The position numbers and the translations under genes were made by a program. A stretch of 64,000 bases of DNA, from contig CAXBMQ010000015.1 in the NCBI GenBank assembly GCA_963977005.1, positions 48,796-112,795 of the forward strand. The letters run 5' to 3'. This DNA comes from CAXBCP01 sp963977005. Lineage in GTDB: Bacteria; Pseudomonadota; Alphaproteobacteria; MPNO01; UBA830. How positions within the stretch are numbered: position 1 is the stretch's first letter; every line of letters begins with the position of its first letter. Positions 25,860 to 32,922 of the stretch are shown here, piece by piece. The notes under the pieces were generated by a model that worked only from the letters and a program-made list of their open reading frames with translations, did not search any database and was not told where the DNA came from.

Positions 25860-27002
25860 CTACCGGACGTTCGTGCCGCCGGTCACCTGCGTCAGCGCCT
25901 TCTCGAGGCTGGCCACCGTGCGGTCGACGTTGTGCAGCTTGTCGAGGCCGAACAGGCCGATGCGGAAGGTGCGGAAATCGTCCGGCTCGTCGCACATCAG
26001 GGGCACGCCGGCTGCCGTCTGCATGCCGGCCGCGGCGAACTTGCTGCCATTGTGGATGTCCGGGTCGTCGGTGTAGCAGACGACCACGCCGGGCGCTTCG
26101 TAGCCCTTCGCGGCCAGGCTTTTGAAGCCATGCGCCGCCATCAGCGCGCGGACCTTGTCGCCCAGTTCCTGCTGTTCGTCGCGCACCTTGTCGAAACCGT
26201 ATTCCTCGGTTTCCTTCATCGATTCATGAAATTTCACGATGGCGTCTGTCGGCATGGTGGCGTGATAGGCATGCCCGCCGCCTTCATAGGCTTCCATGAT
26301 CTGCATCCACTTTTTCAGATCGGCGGCAAAACTGGAACTGGCGGTATCGTCGATACGGGTGCGCGCAAGCTCGCTCATCATCACCAGCGCCGAGCAGGGA
26401 GAGGCGCTCCACCCCTTCTGGGGCGCGCTGATCAGCACATCGACGCCGACCTTCTTCATGTCGACCCAGATCGTTCCGGAAGCGACGCAGTCGAGGACGA
26501 AAAGACCGCCCACCGCGTGAACGGCATCGGCGACGCCGCGCATGTAGTCGTCGGGCAGGATCATGCCCGATGCGGTTTCGACATGGGGCGCAAAAACCAC
26601 GTCCGGCTTTTCAGCGGCAATCGCGGCCACGACCTCGTCCAGCGGAACCGGCGCGAACGAAGCCTGGCTGCCCTGTTCGACCGGACACGCCTTGAGAACG
26701 ATCTCCTCGGACGGAATACCGCCTGCTTCGAAAATCTGCGACCAGCGGAAACTGAACCAGCCGTTGCGGATCACCAGGCACTTCTTGCCGTTGCCGAACT
26801 GGCGGGCGACCGCTTCCATGCCGTATGTCCCGCCGCCCGGTACCAGAACCACCGAATGCGCATTGTAGACCTTCTTCAGCGTTGCCGAGATATCGGTCAT
26901 CACGCTTTGGAAGGATTGCGACATATGGTTCAGGGAACGGTCGGTGAAGACCACGGAATATTCGAGCAGTCCGTCGGGATCGATATCGGTCAAGCCAGGC
27001 AC
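25860..27002 (-). CDS. Class V aminotransferase (alanine-glyoxylate/serine-pyruvate type)
   Basis: A 380-residue fold-type I PLP enzyme. The cofactor lysine is Lys196 in SAPQKGWSASP and the ring-stacking/Asp region is FVLDCVASG with Asp171; VLVPGGGTYGMEAVARQ near 52-68 is the PLP phosphate loop. It would transfer an amino group between small 2-oxo acids such as glyoxylate and pyruvate. The start is GTG 27002, supported by GGAG seven bases upstream. It converges on the ThDP gene with a 12-base gap, so it is a separate transcript despite the shared theme of oxo-acid metabolism. Confidence 0.87.
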   Translation of the reverse strand: MPGLTDIDPDGLLEYSVVFTDRSLNHMSQSFQSVMTDISATLKKVYNAHSVVLVPGGGTYGMEAVARQFGNGKKCLVIRNGWFSFRWSQIFEAGGIPSEEIVLKACPVEQGSQASFAPVPLDEVVAAIAAEKPDVVFAPHVETASGMILPDDYMRGVADAVHAVGGLFVLDCVASGTIWVDMKKVGVDVLISAPQKGWSASPCSALVMMSELARTRIDDTASSSFAADLKKWMQIMEAYEGGGHAYHATMPTDAIVKFHESMKETEEYGFDKVRDEQQELGDKVRALMAAHGFKSLAAKGYEAPGVVVCYTDDPDIHNGSKFAAAGMQTAAGVPLMCDEPDDFRTFRIGLFGLDKLHNVDRTVASLEKALTQVTGGTNVR

Positions 27003-27164
27003 TTATTTTCTCCAGTTCTTCCTTACGCAATCAAATCCGGCCGCATCCGAGGCATATGCGCATCCTGTTCTCGGCGCGGCTGATTTCGGGCGAAGGCAAC
27101 ATAGTGCGGGAGCCTGAAAAAGGCGACTCACCGCAACGCGAATTCGTGGGGTGCGGCAAATTGC

Positions 27165-27179
27165 GTAAAAAAAATTTAC
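27165..27179 (+). promoter_or_regulatory. Upstream activator dyad, copy 2
   Basis: GTAAAAAAAATTTAC, a true inverted repeat (GTAAA/TTTAC) fitting GT-N8-TTTAC-N3-TT. Its last base is 64 bases before the first G of the -24 element at 27243. It is the equivalent of the sites at 11563-11577 and 40840-40854. Confidence 0.6.
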
Positions 27180-27241
27180 ACATTGGAGAAAAGCCCATCG
27201 TGCCCTCTGCCTAAACTATTGAAAAAGAGCCCGAAATTTTT

Positions 27242-27257
27242 TGGCACATAATTTGCA
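27242..27257 (+). promoter_or_regulatory. Sigma-54 (-24/-12) promoter of second PEP-CTERM gene
   Basis: TGGCAC-ATAAT-TTGCA (next base T) with the invariant GG and GC ten bases apart, preceded by AAATTTTT. Transcription would start near 27268, giving a leader of about 32 bases before ATG 27300. This is the best match of the three to the RpoN consensus. Confidence 0.82.
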
Positions 27258-27299
27258 TGAATTGCTCACAGGCCAGACCAAGGTATTCAGGAGCGCCCC

Positions 27300-28088
27300 A
27301 TGATTACGTCGTCCAAACCCGGAATTTCCTCAAAAATCGCTCGGGTCGGGAAATCTGCCGCTGGTTTGGCGGTAGCGATCGCGCTGACAGGCCTGTTTGC
27401 GGGCGCGGCGCAGGCTGTTCCCGTCACCCAACTCGCGTTCAAATTGTCCGACAGTACACCGCAACTCGATGCCTTTACCGGGTGGACGAATACGGGCGGC
27501 TTCAACGAGGGGACCCCTGCCGCTCAGGCGCTGATCAACAACGGGCTGGATTACAAAAACGGAACCCTTGTCGACAACTGGTCGAACGTCCTCAGCGTCC
27601 GCGTGTCGTTTTACACCGGCGGCGTCGAGCAGGCATTCGTGGAATTCGACGGCACCGGTACCACGAAGAACAATTTCTACACTCAGACCAACATCACGTC
27701 GTCTTCCTGGACCGACACCGCCGGTCCCGCCAATTTCTTTTCCATTCCGGGCGATGCGACCTATAGCCGTCACTGGTTCATCAATAACAACTACGGCGGT
27801 TGCGGCGCCGATACCGGCCACGCCGTCGTCATCGATGCGGGCTCGCAACCCTGTAACTGGGAGCAGAGCCGGTCTCCCCTGGTCGGCACCGACGAACGCG
27901 CGTTCCTGTATTCCCTGGCATCCACCGAGGTCAACTGGAATTCGGCCAGCGTTGGCGTCGCCGACACGTTTGCCGTGTTCATGACAACCGACCAGGTCGT
28001 CAGCGTTTCCGAACCGGGTATTCTCACCGTTTTGGGGCTGGGCCTGGCAGGTCTGGGAATCGCAAACCGGCGGCGCCGGCGGGGCTAG
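27300..28088 (+). CDS. PEP-CTERM-like surface protein (SEP variant)
   Basis: A 262-residue exported protein. Sec signal peptide ends GAAQA near residue 39. The body is rich in Asn, Thr, Ser and Gly with two Cys. The C-terminus has VSEPGI in place of the usual VPEPGT, then the hydrophobic LTVLGLGLAGLGIA and RRRRRG, so it is a PEP-CTERM signal with Ser at the first position. ATG 27300 follows AGGAG by seven bases. Exosortase cleavage is expected from the family; the exosortase is outside the window. It shares its promoter architecture with the PEP-CTERM gene at 10640. Confidence 0.87.
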   Translation: MITSSKPGISSKIARVGKSAAGLAVAIALTGLFAGAAQAVPVTQLAFKLSDSTPQLDAFTGWTNTGGFNEGTPAAQALINNGLDYKNGTLVDNWSNVLSVRVSFYTGGVEQAFVEFDGTGTTKNNFYTQTNITSSSWTDTAGPANFFSIPGDATYSRHWFINNNYGGCGADTGHAVVIDAGSQPCNWEQSRSPLVGTDERAFLYSLASTEVNWNSASVGVADTFAVFMTTDQVVSVSEPGILTVLGLGLAGLGIANRRRRRG

Positions 28089-28187
28089 GACGTTACAGCC
28101 TTTGACGGCACCGTAACCCCGGCCTTTACCCCGTCCCCGCCGAAACCGGCATATACCCGCCAGGCACAGGCGCCGATCGGCGGAAAA

Positions 28188-28616
28188 TCAGTCCATCCTG
28201 CGGGTGATGTCGTCGCAGACGATTTCCAAACTCTCGATGGCGATCTCGTTCGCCCGGGAATTGAGATCCGTGGCACTTATTCTGCGCGGCCAGGCATTGG
28301 CCAGCCGCCAGGTTACCGTCGGCTCGAATTCGGCATTGAGCAGGGATATGGTCAGGTCGCGGCGTTCGACCGTGCCGTTCCGGACGGTCCGGAACCAGTC
28401 GGCCAGTTCGTTGTCGCCGGCCATGATCCCGCGTTTCAGCGTGACGACCGGCGGCGATTTCAGTCCGGGTATCAGCACCGGGCTGTCCTGACTGCTCGAT
28501 CCTTCGCGGTATTCGATTACGGCCACTTCATCGGTCAGGCCCGACACCTCCGTAAAGCCGATGCGGGTGCCGCCCCAGTCGACCGAAAACTGGAATACGG
28601 GTAATGGATTGCTCAT
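28188..28616 (-). CDS. Phage-tail-tube-like protein (T4 gp19 family)
   Basis: A 142-residue protein of the gp19/tail-tube family: FQFSVDWGGTRIGFTEVSGL at the start, VIEYREGSS, LKRGIMAGDNELADWF in the middle and ESLEIVCDDI at the end. This order (FxVxxxG, FxEVSGL, LKRG, WF) is characteristic of inner tube subunits of contractile tails and of extracellular contractile injection systems. ATG 28616 follows GAGGGAC. It is 25 bases downstream of a second, divergent family member. No sheath, baseplate, spike, terminase or AAA ATPase gene is nearby. Confidence 0.8.
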   Translation of the reverse strand: MSNPLPVFQFSVDWGGTRIGFTEVSGLTDEVAVIEYREGSSSQDSPVLIPGLKSPPVVTLKRGIMAGDNELADWFRTVRNGTVERRDLTISLLNAEFEPTVTWRLANAWPRRISATDLNSRANEIAIESLEIVCDDITRRMD

Positions 28617-28641
28617 GCTGTGTCCCTCGTCCCTTGTATTT

Positions 28642-29169
28642 TCACGTGCGCGACCGCCAGGCGATCGAATCGTAGGTCAATTCCAGTTCTTCCATCGCGA
28701 TCTCGTCTGCCATGGCGTCCATATCGGGGCCTGTCCAGCGCACCGCCTTGGCGCCGGTCAGCTGCCAGATACCGGCGGGCTTGCCGCCGGGGCTGTCGAG
28801 CAGGGCGACGGTGACGGTGCGGATATCCTGCTTTCCCGCACGGCAGGCGAGGTTCCAGTCATAGAACGCCCGGGAACCGCTGACGGCACGGCGCAGGATG
28901 ACGGTCTGGCGCAAATCCGGGTCCGTGAACTCAGGATCGGCAAGGTGCAGGGGCGAAACCGACGCAACGTGCACCTCTTCCGGCCCGATGAAGACACGAA
29001 AACTGGTTTTGGGCAGCGGAAAAGCGGCCTTGGCGTCGGCGCTGATCCGCGGCGCGCGCGCCGTCGCCGCCCGCGCTTTTACGGATGTCGCTTTCGCCGG
29101 CCGTGCTTTTGCCGGCGCTACCTTAGGCGCCCGTACCCGGGACACCCGCCGTCTGGGAGATTTCGTCAC
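28642..29169 (-). CDS. Tail-tube-like protein with basic Ala/Lys/Arg-rich N-terminal extension
   Basis: A 175-residue protein. Residues 1-45 form a low-complexity basic region (repeated APKVAPAKA, RPAKA, SVKARA units), reminiscent of nucleic-acid- or polyanion-binding tails. The rest, from about FPLPKTSFRVFIG, keeps the gp19-like plan: VILRRAVSGSRAFYDW (matching LKRGI...WF), RTVTVALLDSPG and MEELELTYDSI at the end. GTG 29169 with GAGGT seven bases upstream is the start. It precedes the canonical tube gene, probably in one transcript. Confidence 0.72.
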   Translation of the reverse strand: MTKSPRRRVSRVRAPKVAPAKARPAKATSVKARAATARAPRISADAKAAFPLPKTSFRVFIGPEEVHVASVSPLHLADPEFTDPDLRQTVILRRAVSGSRAFYDWNLACRAGKQDIRTVTVALLDSPGGKPAGIWQLTGAKAVRWTGPDMDAMADEIAMEELELTYDSIAWRSRT

Positions 29170-29255
29170 GCCTACCTCGGTGCAAACCTGTTCTGGCCGC
29201 TATATGCCTACCGACGTCGAGTGTCGGCGGCGCAAACCGATCCGTCAAGCGGGAG

Positions 29256-30599
29256 TTACTCCGCCGCTTCCTGCGCCCTGAAAAACCGGTTTTCGGGGCG
29301 CGGCAGGCCGAGGTTCTCGCGCAGCGTCGTGCCTTCATATTCCGTACGGAACAGACCGCGGCCCTGCAGTTCGGGGATGACCTTGTCGACGACGTCGTTC
29401 AGCCCCTCCGGCAGGAACGGGAACATCACGGTGAAACCGTCGCTTCCCCGCGTGTGCAGCCATTCCTCCATCTCGTCGGCGATGGTCCGGGCGGTGCCGA
29501 CCATGGCAAGACCCGAATAGCCGCCGAGACGCTGGGCGAGCTGGCGCACGGTCAGTCCCTCTTTTTCGGCCGCCATGACCGCGCGTTCGCGCCCCGATTT
29601 CGTGGCATTGCTCTCCGGTATTTCCGGCAACGGGCCGTCGAGATCGAATTTGGAGGCGTCGCAGCCCAACGTGATCGACAGCGATGCAATGGCGCTGTCG
29701 ATGTGAACCAGGCTGTCGAGCTTGGCCCGTTTGGCTTTCGCCTCCTCGACGGTATCGCCGACGACGACGAAACAGCCCGGCATGATTTTCATATGCTCGG
29801 GATTGCGCCCCATTTTTTCCATCCGGCCCTTTACGTCCGAATAGAATGCCTGGCCGGCGGCAAGGTCGCGCTGCGAGGTGAATACCGCTTCGGCGGTTTC
29901 GGCGGCCAACTGGCGACCCGGTTCCGATGCCCCCGCCTGCACGATGACGGGCCAGCCCTGTACCGGGCGCGCGATGTTGAGCGGGCCTGCGACCCTGAAA
30001 AACTCGCCTTCATGGTTGAGCCGGTGCATCCGGTCGGGATCCATGAAGATCCCGCTTTCCTGGTCGCGGATAAACGCATCTTCGGCCCAGCTGTCCCACA
30101 GCCCGGTAACGACATCGTAGAATTCCCGCGCGCGGCGGTAACGTTCGGAATGTTCGAGATGTTCGTCCTTGCCGAAGTTCTTCGAGGCATCGGGATTGGA
30201 CGTCGTGACGATATTCCAGCCCGCGCGGCCGCCGCTGATGTGATCGAGCGACGCGAAGCGCCGGGCGATGTGATAGGGCTCGTCATAGGTGGTCGAGCCT
30301 GTCGCCATCAGGCCGAGATGATCCGTCGCCATGGACAGCGCCGAGAGCAGCGTAAACGGTTCGAACGAGGTCGGCGTGGTCGAGCGGCGCAGCGCTTCGA
30401 GCGGCATGTTCAGGACGGCCAGATGATCCGCCATGAAGAAACCGTCGAAGCACGCGCCTTCAAGCCGCTGGGCGAATGTTTTTATATGACCGAAATTGAA
30501 ATTCGCGTCTGCATAGGCCCCGGGATAGCGCCATCCGCCGGTATGGATTGTGGTCGGGCGCATAAACGCACCCAGCCGGAGTTTCCTGTCGTCGCTCAT
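29256..30599 (-). CDS. NtaA/SnaA/DszA family FMN-dependent monooxygenase
   Basis: A 447-residue luciferase-like TIM-barrel flavoprotein. Hallmarks are LGAFMRPTTIHTGGWRYP, FDGFFMADHLAVL, RRFASLDHISGGRAGWNIVTT (FMN phosphate site), GWPVIVQAGASEPGRQLAAE and the C-terminal GSDGFTVMFPFLP. Members oxidise nitrilotriacetate, EDTA, pristinamycin or dibenzothiophene sulfone using FMNH2 from a separate flavin reductase, which is not in the window. ATG 30599 (MSDDRK) is preferred over TTG 30605. Substrate open. Confidence 0.9.
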   Translation of the reverse strand: MSDDRKLRLGAFMRPTTIHTGGWRYPGAYADANFNFGHIKTFAQRLEGACFDGFFMADHLAVLNMPLEALRRSTTPTSFEPFTLLSALSMATDHLGLMATGSTTYDEPYHIARRFASLDHISGGRAGWNIVTTSNPDASKNFGKDEHLEHSERYRRAREFYDVVTGLWDSWAEDAFIRDQESGIFMDPDRMHRLNHEGEFFRVAGPLNIARPVQGWPVIVQAGASEPGRQLAAETAEAVFTSQRDLAAGQAFYSDVKGRMEKMGRNPEHMKIMPGCFVVVGDTVEEAKAKRAKLDSLVHIDSAIASLSITLGCDASKFDLDGPLPEIPESNATKSGRERAVMAAEKEGLTVRQLAQRLGGYSGLAMVGTARTIADEMEEWLHTRGSDGFTVMFPFLPEGLNDVVDKVIPELQGRGLFRTEYEGTTLRENLGLPRPENRFFRAQEAAE

Positions 30600-30723
30600 G
30601 GTCAATGGGCCTCCCGATGGCTGAATCTGGCGGCATCATAGCCAAAACGGCGGCAAATGTCGGCAGGAACGGCCGGGAAACAGTTTTGCAGATACCGGCT
30701 AAACGACGTGCCCGTTATGCTGG

Positions 30724-30966
30724 TTACGCACGCTCACAGGTCCTGCCATGCGATTTCAGAAATGCCCGGCCGGCATCCGAAACACTCACGATGCACCCTT
30801 CCCCCGGCCTGCGCTCGCGCTGCACGAAACCCCGGTCAACGGCATCTTCCCAGACCGGCAGTCGGGGGCAGGACGTGCGCCACCCTTCCATCACGTCATT
30901 CAGCGGTCGCGGCGTGCGGGCGATCCATTCGACAAGGTCGAGAACAAGCGGTTCGGGTGCATTCAT
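30724..30966 (-). CDS. Conserved small hypothetical protein (80 aa)
   Basis: An 80-residue soluble protein: MNAPEPLVLDLVEWI, then MEGWRTSCPRLPVWEDAVDRGFV and a short strand ending VSVSDAGRAFLKSHG. The pattern helix-helix-strand-helix with TSCPRLPVWE is one I associate with conserved proteobacterial small proteins of winged-helix size, but I cannot name a family. ATG 30966 follows AAAGGA by about eight bases, so the shorter start is chosen. Confidence 0.65.
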   Translation of the reverse strand: MNAPEPLVLDLVEWIARTPRPLNDVMEGWRTSCPRLPVWEDAVDRGFVQRERRPGEGCIVSVSDAGRAFLKSHGRTCERA

Positions 30967-31045
30967 ACCATCGGTCCTTTCAGGTGTGATCGGCTGCTGC
31001 AAACGGAATCGGCCAAACGGGACGGGCCGACCGGGATCGGCAGGC

Positions 31046-31192
31046 TCAACCGGTCGAGATCAGATAGCTGCCATAGGCGACGTGCAGGCCCGCAACGGCA
31101 AGCATCAGCCAACCGCCCCGCCCCACAGAGCCTGACAGAATAATCAGCCCGGCCAGACCCCATATTATTAGTAATGCTACCGAAACAGTCAT
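31046..31192 (-). CDS. Possible 48-aa membrane peptide
   Basis: From ATG 31192 a 48-residue peptide with two hydrophobic stretches (VALLIIWGLAGLIILSG and GWLMLAVAGLHVAYGSYLI). Frame and composition are credible for a small membrane protein, but the ribosome-binding site is weak. It is divergent from the LysR gene and upstream of the small gene at 30724. Confidence 0.4.
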   Translation of the reverse strand: MTVSVALLIIWGLAGLIILSGSVGRGGWLMLAVAGLHVAYGSYLISTG

Positions 31193-31292
31193 ATCGCTCA
31201 CCAGATGCGTTGATGCGCCATTCTTTGCTGTATTGCATCGCAAGCGCAAACTGGATTACCTTGCCCATAGGCTAAGTTTTATTAATGGTACT

Positions 31293-32174
31293 ATGCGTCA
31301 TTTGCCTTCACTGAACGGTATTCGCGCCTTCGAAGCCGCCGCCCGCACCGGCAGTTTCGTCAGGGCCGCGGATGAACTGAATGTCACGCCGGCAGCCGTC
31401 AGCCGGCTGGTGAAGCTGCTCGAAGGGCGGCTGGAGGTAACGCTGTTCCTGCGTCACCCGAACAACCTGACCCTTACCCCGGCGGGTGCCGCCTATCAGC
31501 CCGGGCTGACGACGCTGCTGGATTCGCTGGCCGCGCTGACCGAGCGCGTAAAGGCGTTCTCGGGCCGCCAGTCGCTGACCGTCGGTGTCGGCCCCACTTT
31601 TGCGATCCGCTGGCTCATCCCGCGGCTTGCCGCGTTTCAGGCGGCGCACCCCGATATCGAGGTACGGATCACCACCGGCGGCGAGGCGGTTCCGTTCGGC
31701 AATGACTGGACCTGCAGCGTGACACTGGGTGAAGGCGACCGGCCGGGGCTGCGTGCCGAACCGCTATTCAGCGCGCGGCTGACACCGGTTTGTGCCCCCG
31801 CTCTGGCGGAAAAACTGAAAGTGCCCGCCGACCTCCGGGACAAGACATTGCTGCGCGTGCGCGTTTCCCACGCGGTCGATGACTGGCCAAGATGGCTCGA
31901 GGAGGCCGATGCGTCGGACATCGCCGCCGACGGGCCGGAAATGGGCTATTACGATCAGTCGTTGCAGGCCGCCGTCGACGGCGTGGGCGTCGCGATGGGG
32001 ATCACCCCTTACATAGATGACGACCTCGCCGCGGGGCGGCTGGTCGCGCCGTTCGATATCTCTATCCCGAAGGAGTTGCGCTGGTACCTTGTTTATCAGG
32101 AAGCCCGCGCGGACGAGCCGGCCTTTGCAGCATTCCGGGACTGGATAAAAAAAGCCGCCGGCGCGGTTTCGTAA
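31293..32174 (+). CDS. LysR-family transcriptional regulator (GcvA-like)
   Basis: A 293-residue LTTR. The N-terminal winged helix (LPSLNGIRAFEAAARTGSFVRAADELNVTPAAVSRLVKLLEGRL) with RHLPSLNGIRAFEA at its start is typical of the GcvA/AmpR subgroup. The effector domain has LTVGVGPTFAIRWLIPRLAAF and AVDGVGVAMGITPYIDDDLAAG. ATG 31293 is the start of similarity. It may control the divergent small genes at 30.7-31.2 kb; LTTRs usually bind their own divergent promoter. Its 3' end contains the sodB terminator. Confidence 0.88.
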   Translation: MRHLPSLNGIRAFEAAARTGSFVRAADELNVTPAAVSRLVKLLEGRLEVTLFLRHPNNLTLTPAGAAYQPGLTTLLDSLAALTERVKAFSGRQSLTVGVGPTFAIRWLIPRLAAFQAAHPDIEVRITTGGEAVPFGNDWTCSVTLGEGDRPGLRAEPLFSARLTPVCAPALAEKLKVPADLRDKTLLRVRVSHAVDDWPRWLEEADASDIAADGPEMGYYDQSLQAAVDGVGVAMGITPYIDDDLAAGRLVAPFDISIPKELRWYLVYQEARADEPAFAAFRDWIKKAAGAVS

Positions 32175-32187
32175 ATGCGCCGGCGGC
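32147..32187 (-). terminator. sodB terminator embedded in the lysR 3' end
   Basis: On the minus strand GCCGCCGGCGC (32187-32177), a 12-base loop, GCGCCGGCGGC (32164-32154) and then seven T (32153-32147). The 11-base-pair stem is perfect. It starts 27 bases past the sodB stop and overlaps the last codons and TAA (32172-32174) of the convergent regulator gene. Confidence 0.82.
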
Positions 32188-32213
32188 CCTGGAAAGCCGT
32201 CTGAGAACGGGAT

Positions 32214-32801
32214 TTACCCTTCGAGGTTTTTCGACGCGAAGTCCCAGTTTATCAGCTTGTCGAGGAATACATCCACGAAGTCCGGGCGCGCGTTCTGGTA
32301 ATCCAGATAATATGCATGCTCCCACACATCGCAGCAGATCAGCGCACGCTCTCCATGCGCGAGCGGCAGGTCCGCATCGCTTGTGCTTTTGACTTCAAGA
32401 CCGTTCTTGCCGGCAACAAGCCACGCCCAGCCGCTGCCGAACTGACCGGTCGCGGCCGCTTTGAAAGCATCGTTGAAGCCGGCGACACCACCGAACGCAT
32501 CGTCGAGAGCGGCAGACAGAGCATCGGACGGCGACGTCTCATCGGGCGACATGGAGTTCCAGAAAAAATTGTGGTTCCAGACCTGGGCGGCGTTGTTGAA
32601 AAGCCCCTGGTCCGAGCGCTCCTTCGCCGCGTGAATGATATCTTCGAGGCTCTTGTCCTCCAGGTCGCTGTCCTCCACTGCCGCATTGAGCTTATCGACA
32701 TAACCCTGATGATGTTTGCCGTAGTGGAACGATATCGTCCGTTCCGAAATATGGGGGGCAAGAGCGTCGGGGGCATAGGGTAAGGAAGGCAGTTCGTACA
32801 T
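32214..32801 (-). CDS. sodB: Superoxide dismutase, Fe/Mn family
   Basis: A 195-residue cytoplasmic enzyme converting superoxide to O2 and H2O2. The four metal ligands are visible: His26 (SFHYGKHH), His77 (WNHNFFW), Asp158 and His162 (DVWEHAYYLDYQN). The segment AATGQFGSGWAWLV has the outer-sphere Gln at about 120, the position used by Fe-type enzymes. ATG 32801 follows CAGGAG. Monocistronic: it has its own terminator. Confidence 0.95.
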   Translation of the reverse strand: MYELPSLPYAPDALAPHISERTISFHYGKHHQGYVDKLNAAVEDSDLEDKSLEDIIHAAKERSDQGLFNNAAQVWNHNFFWNSMSPDETSPSDALSAALDDAFGGVAGFNDAFKAAATGQFGSGWAWLVAGKNGLEVKSTSDADLPLAHGERALICCDVWEHAYYLDYQNARPDFVDVFLDKLINWDFASKNLEG

Positions 32802-32922
32802 CTAAAGATTTCTCCTGAAGCAGTAAGTGGAAGCCGCCATGGGCGGCCTCCTGTGAGGGATTAACACCCGCAGAACCAATCGGTTCCACGAGCCGCGCTA
32901 TATATCAGATAAATGTGTCGTT

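Noticed and set aside
28188..29169. Prophage or complete contractile injection system
   Set aside because: Only tube-like genes are present; no integrase, capsid, terminase, sheath or baseplate genes lie nearby.
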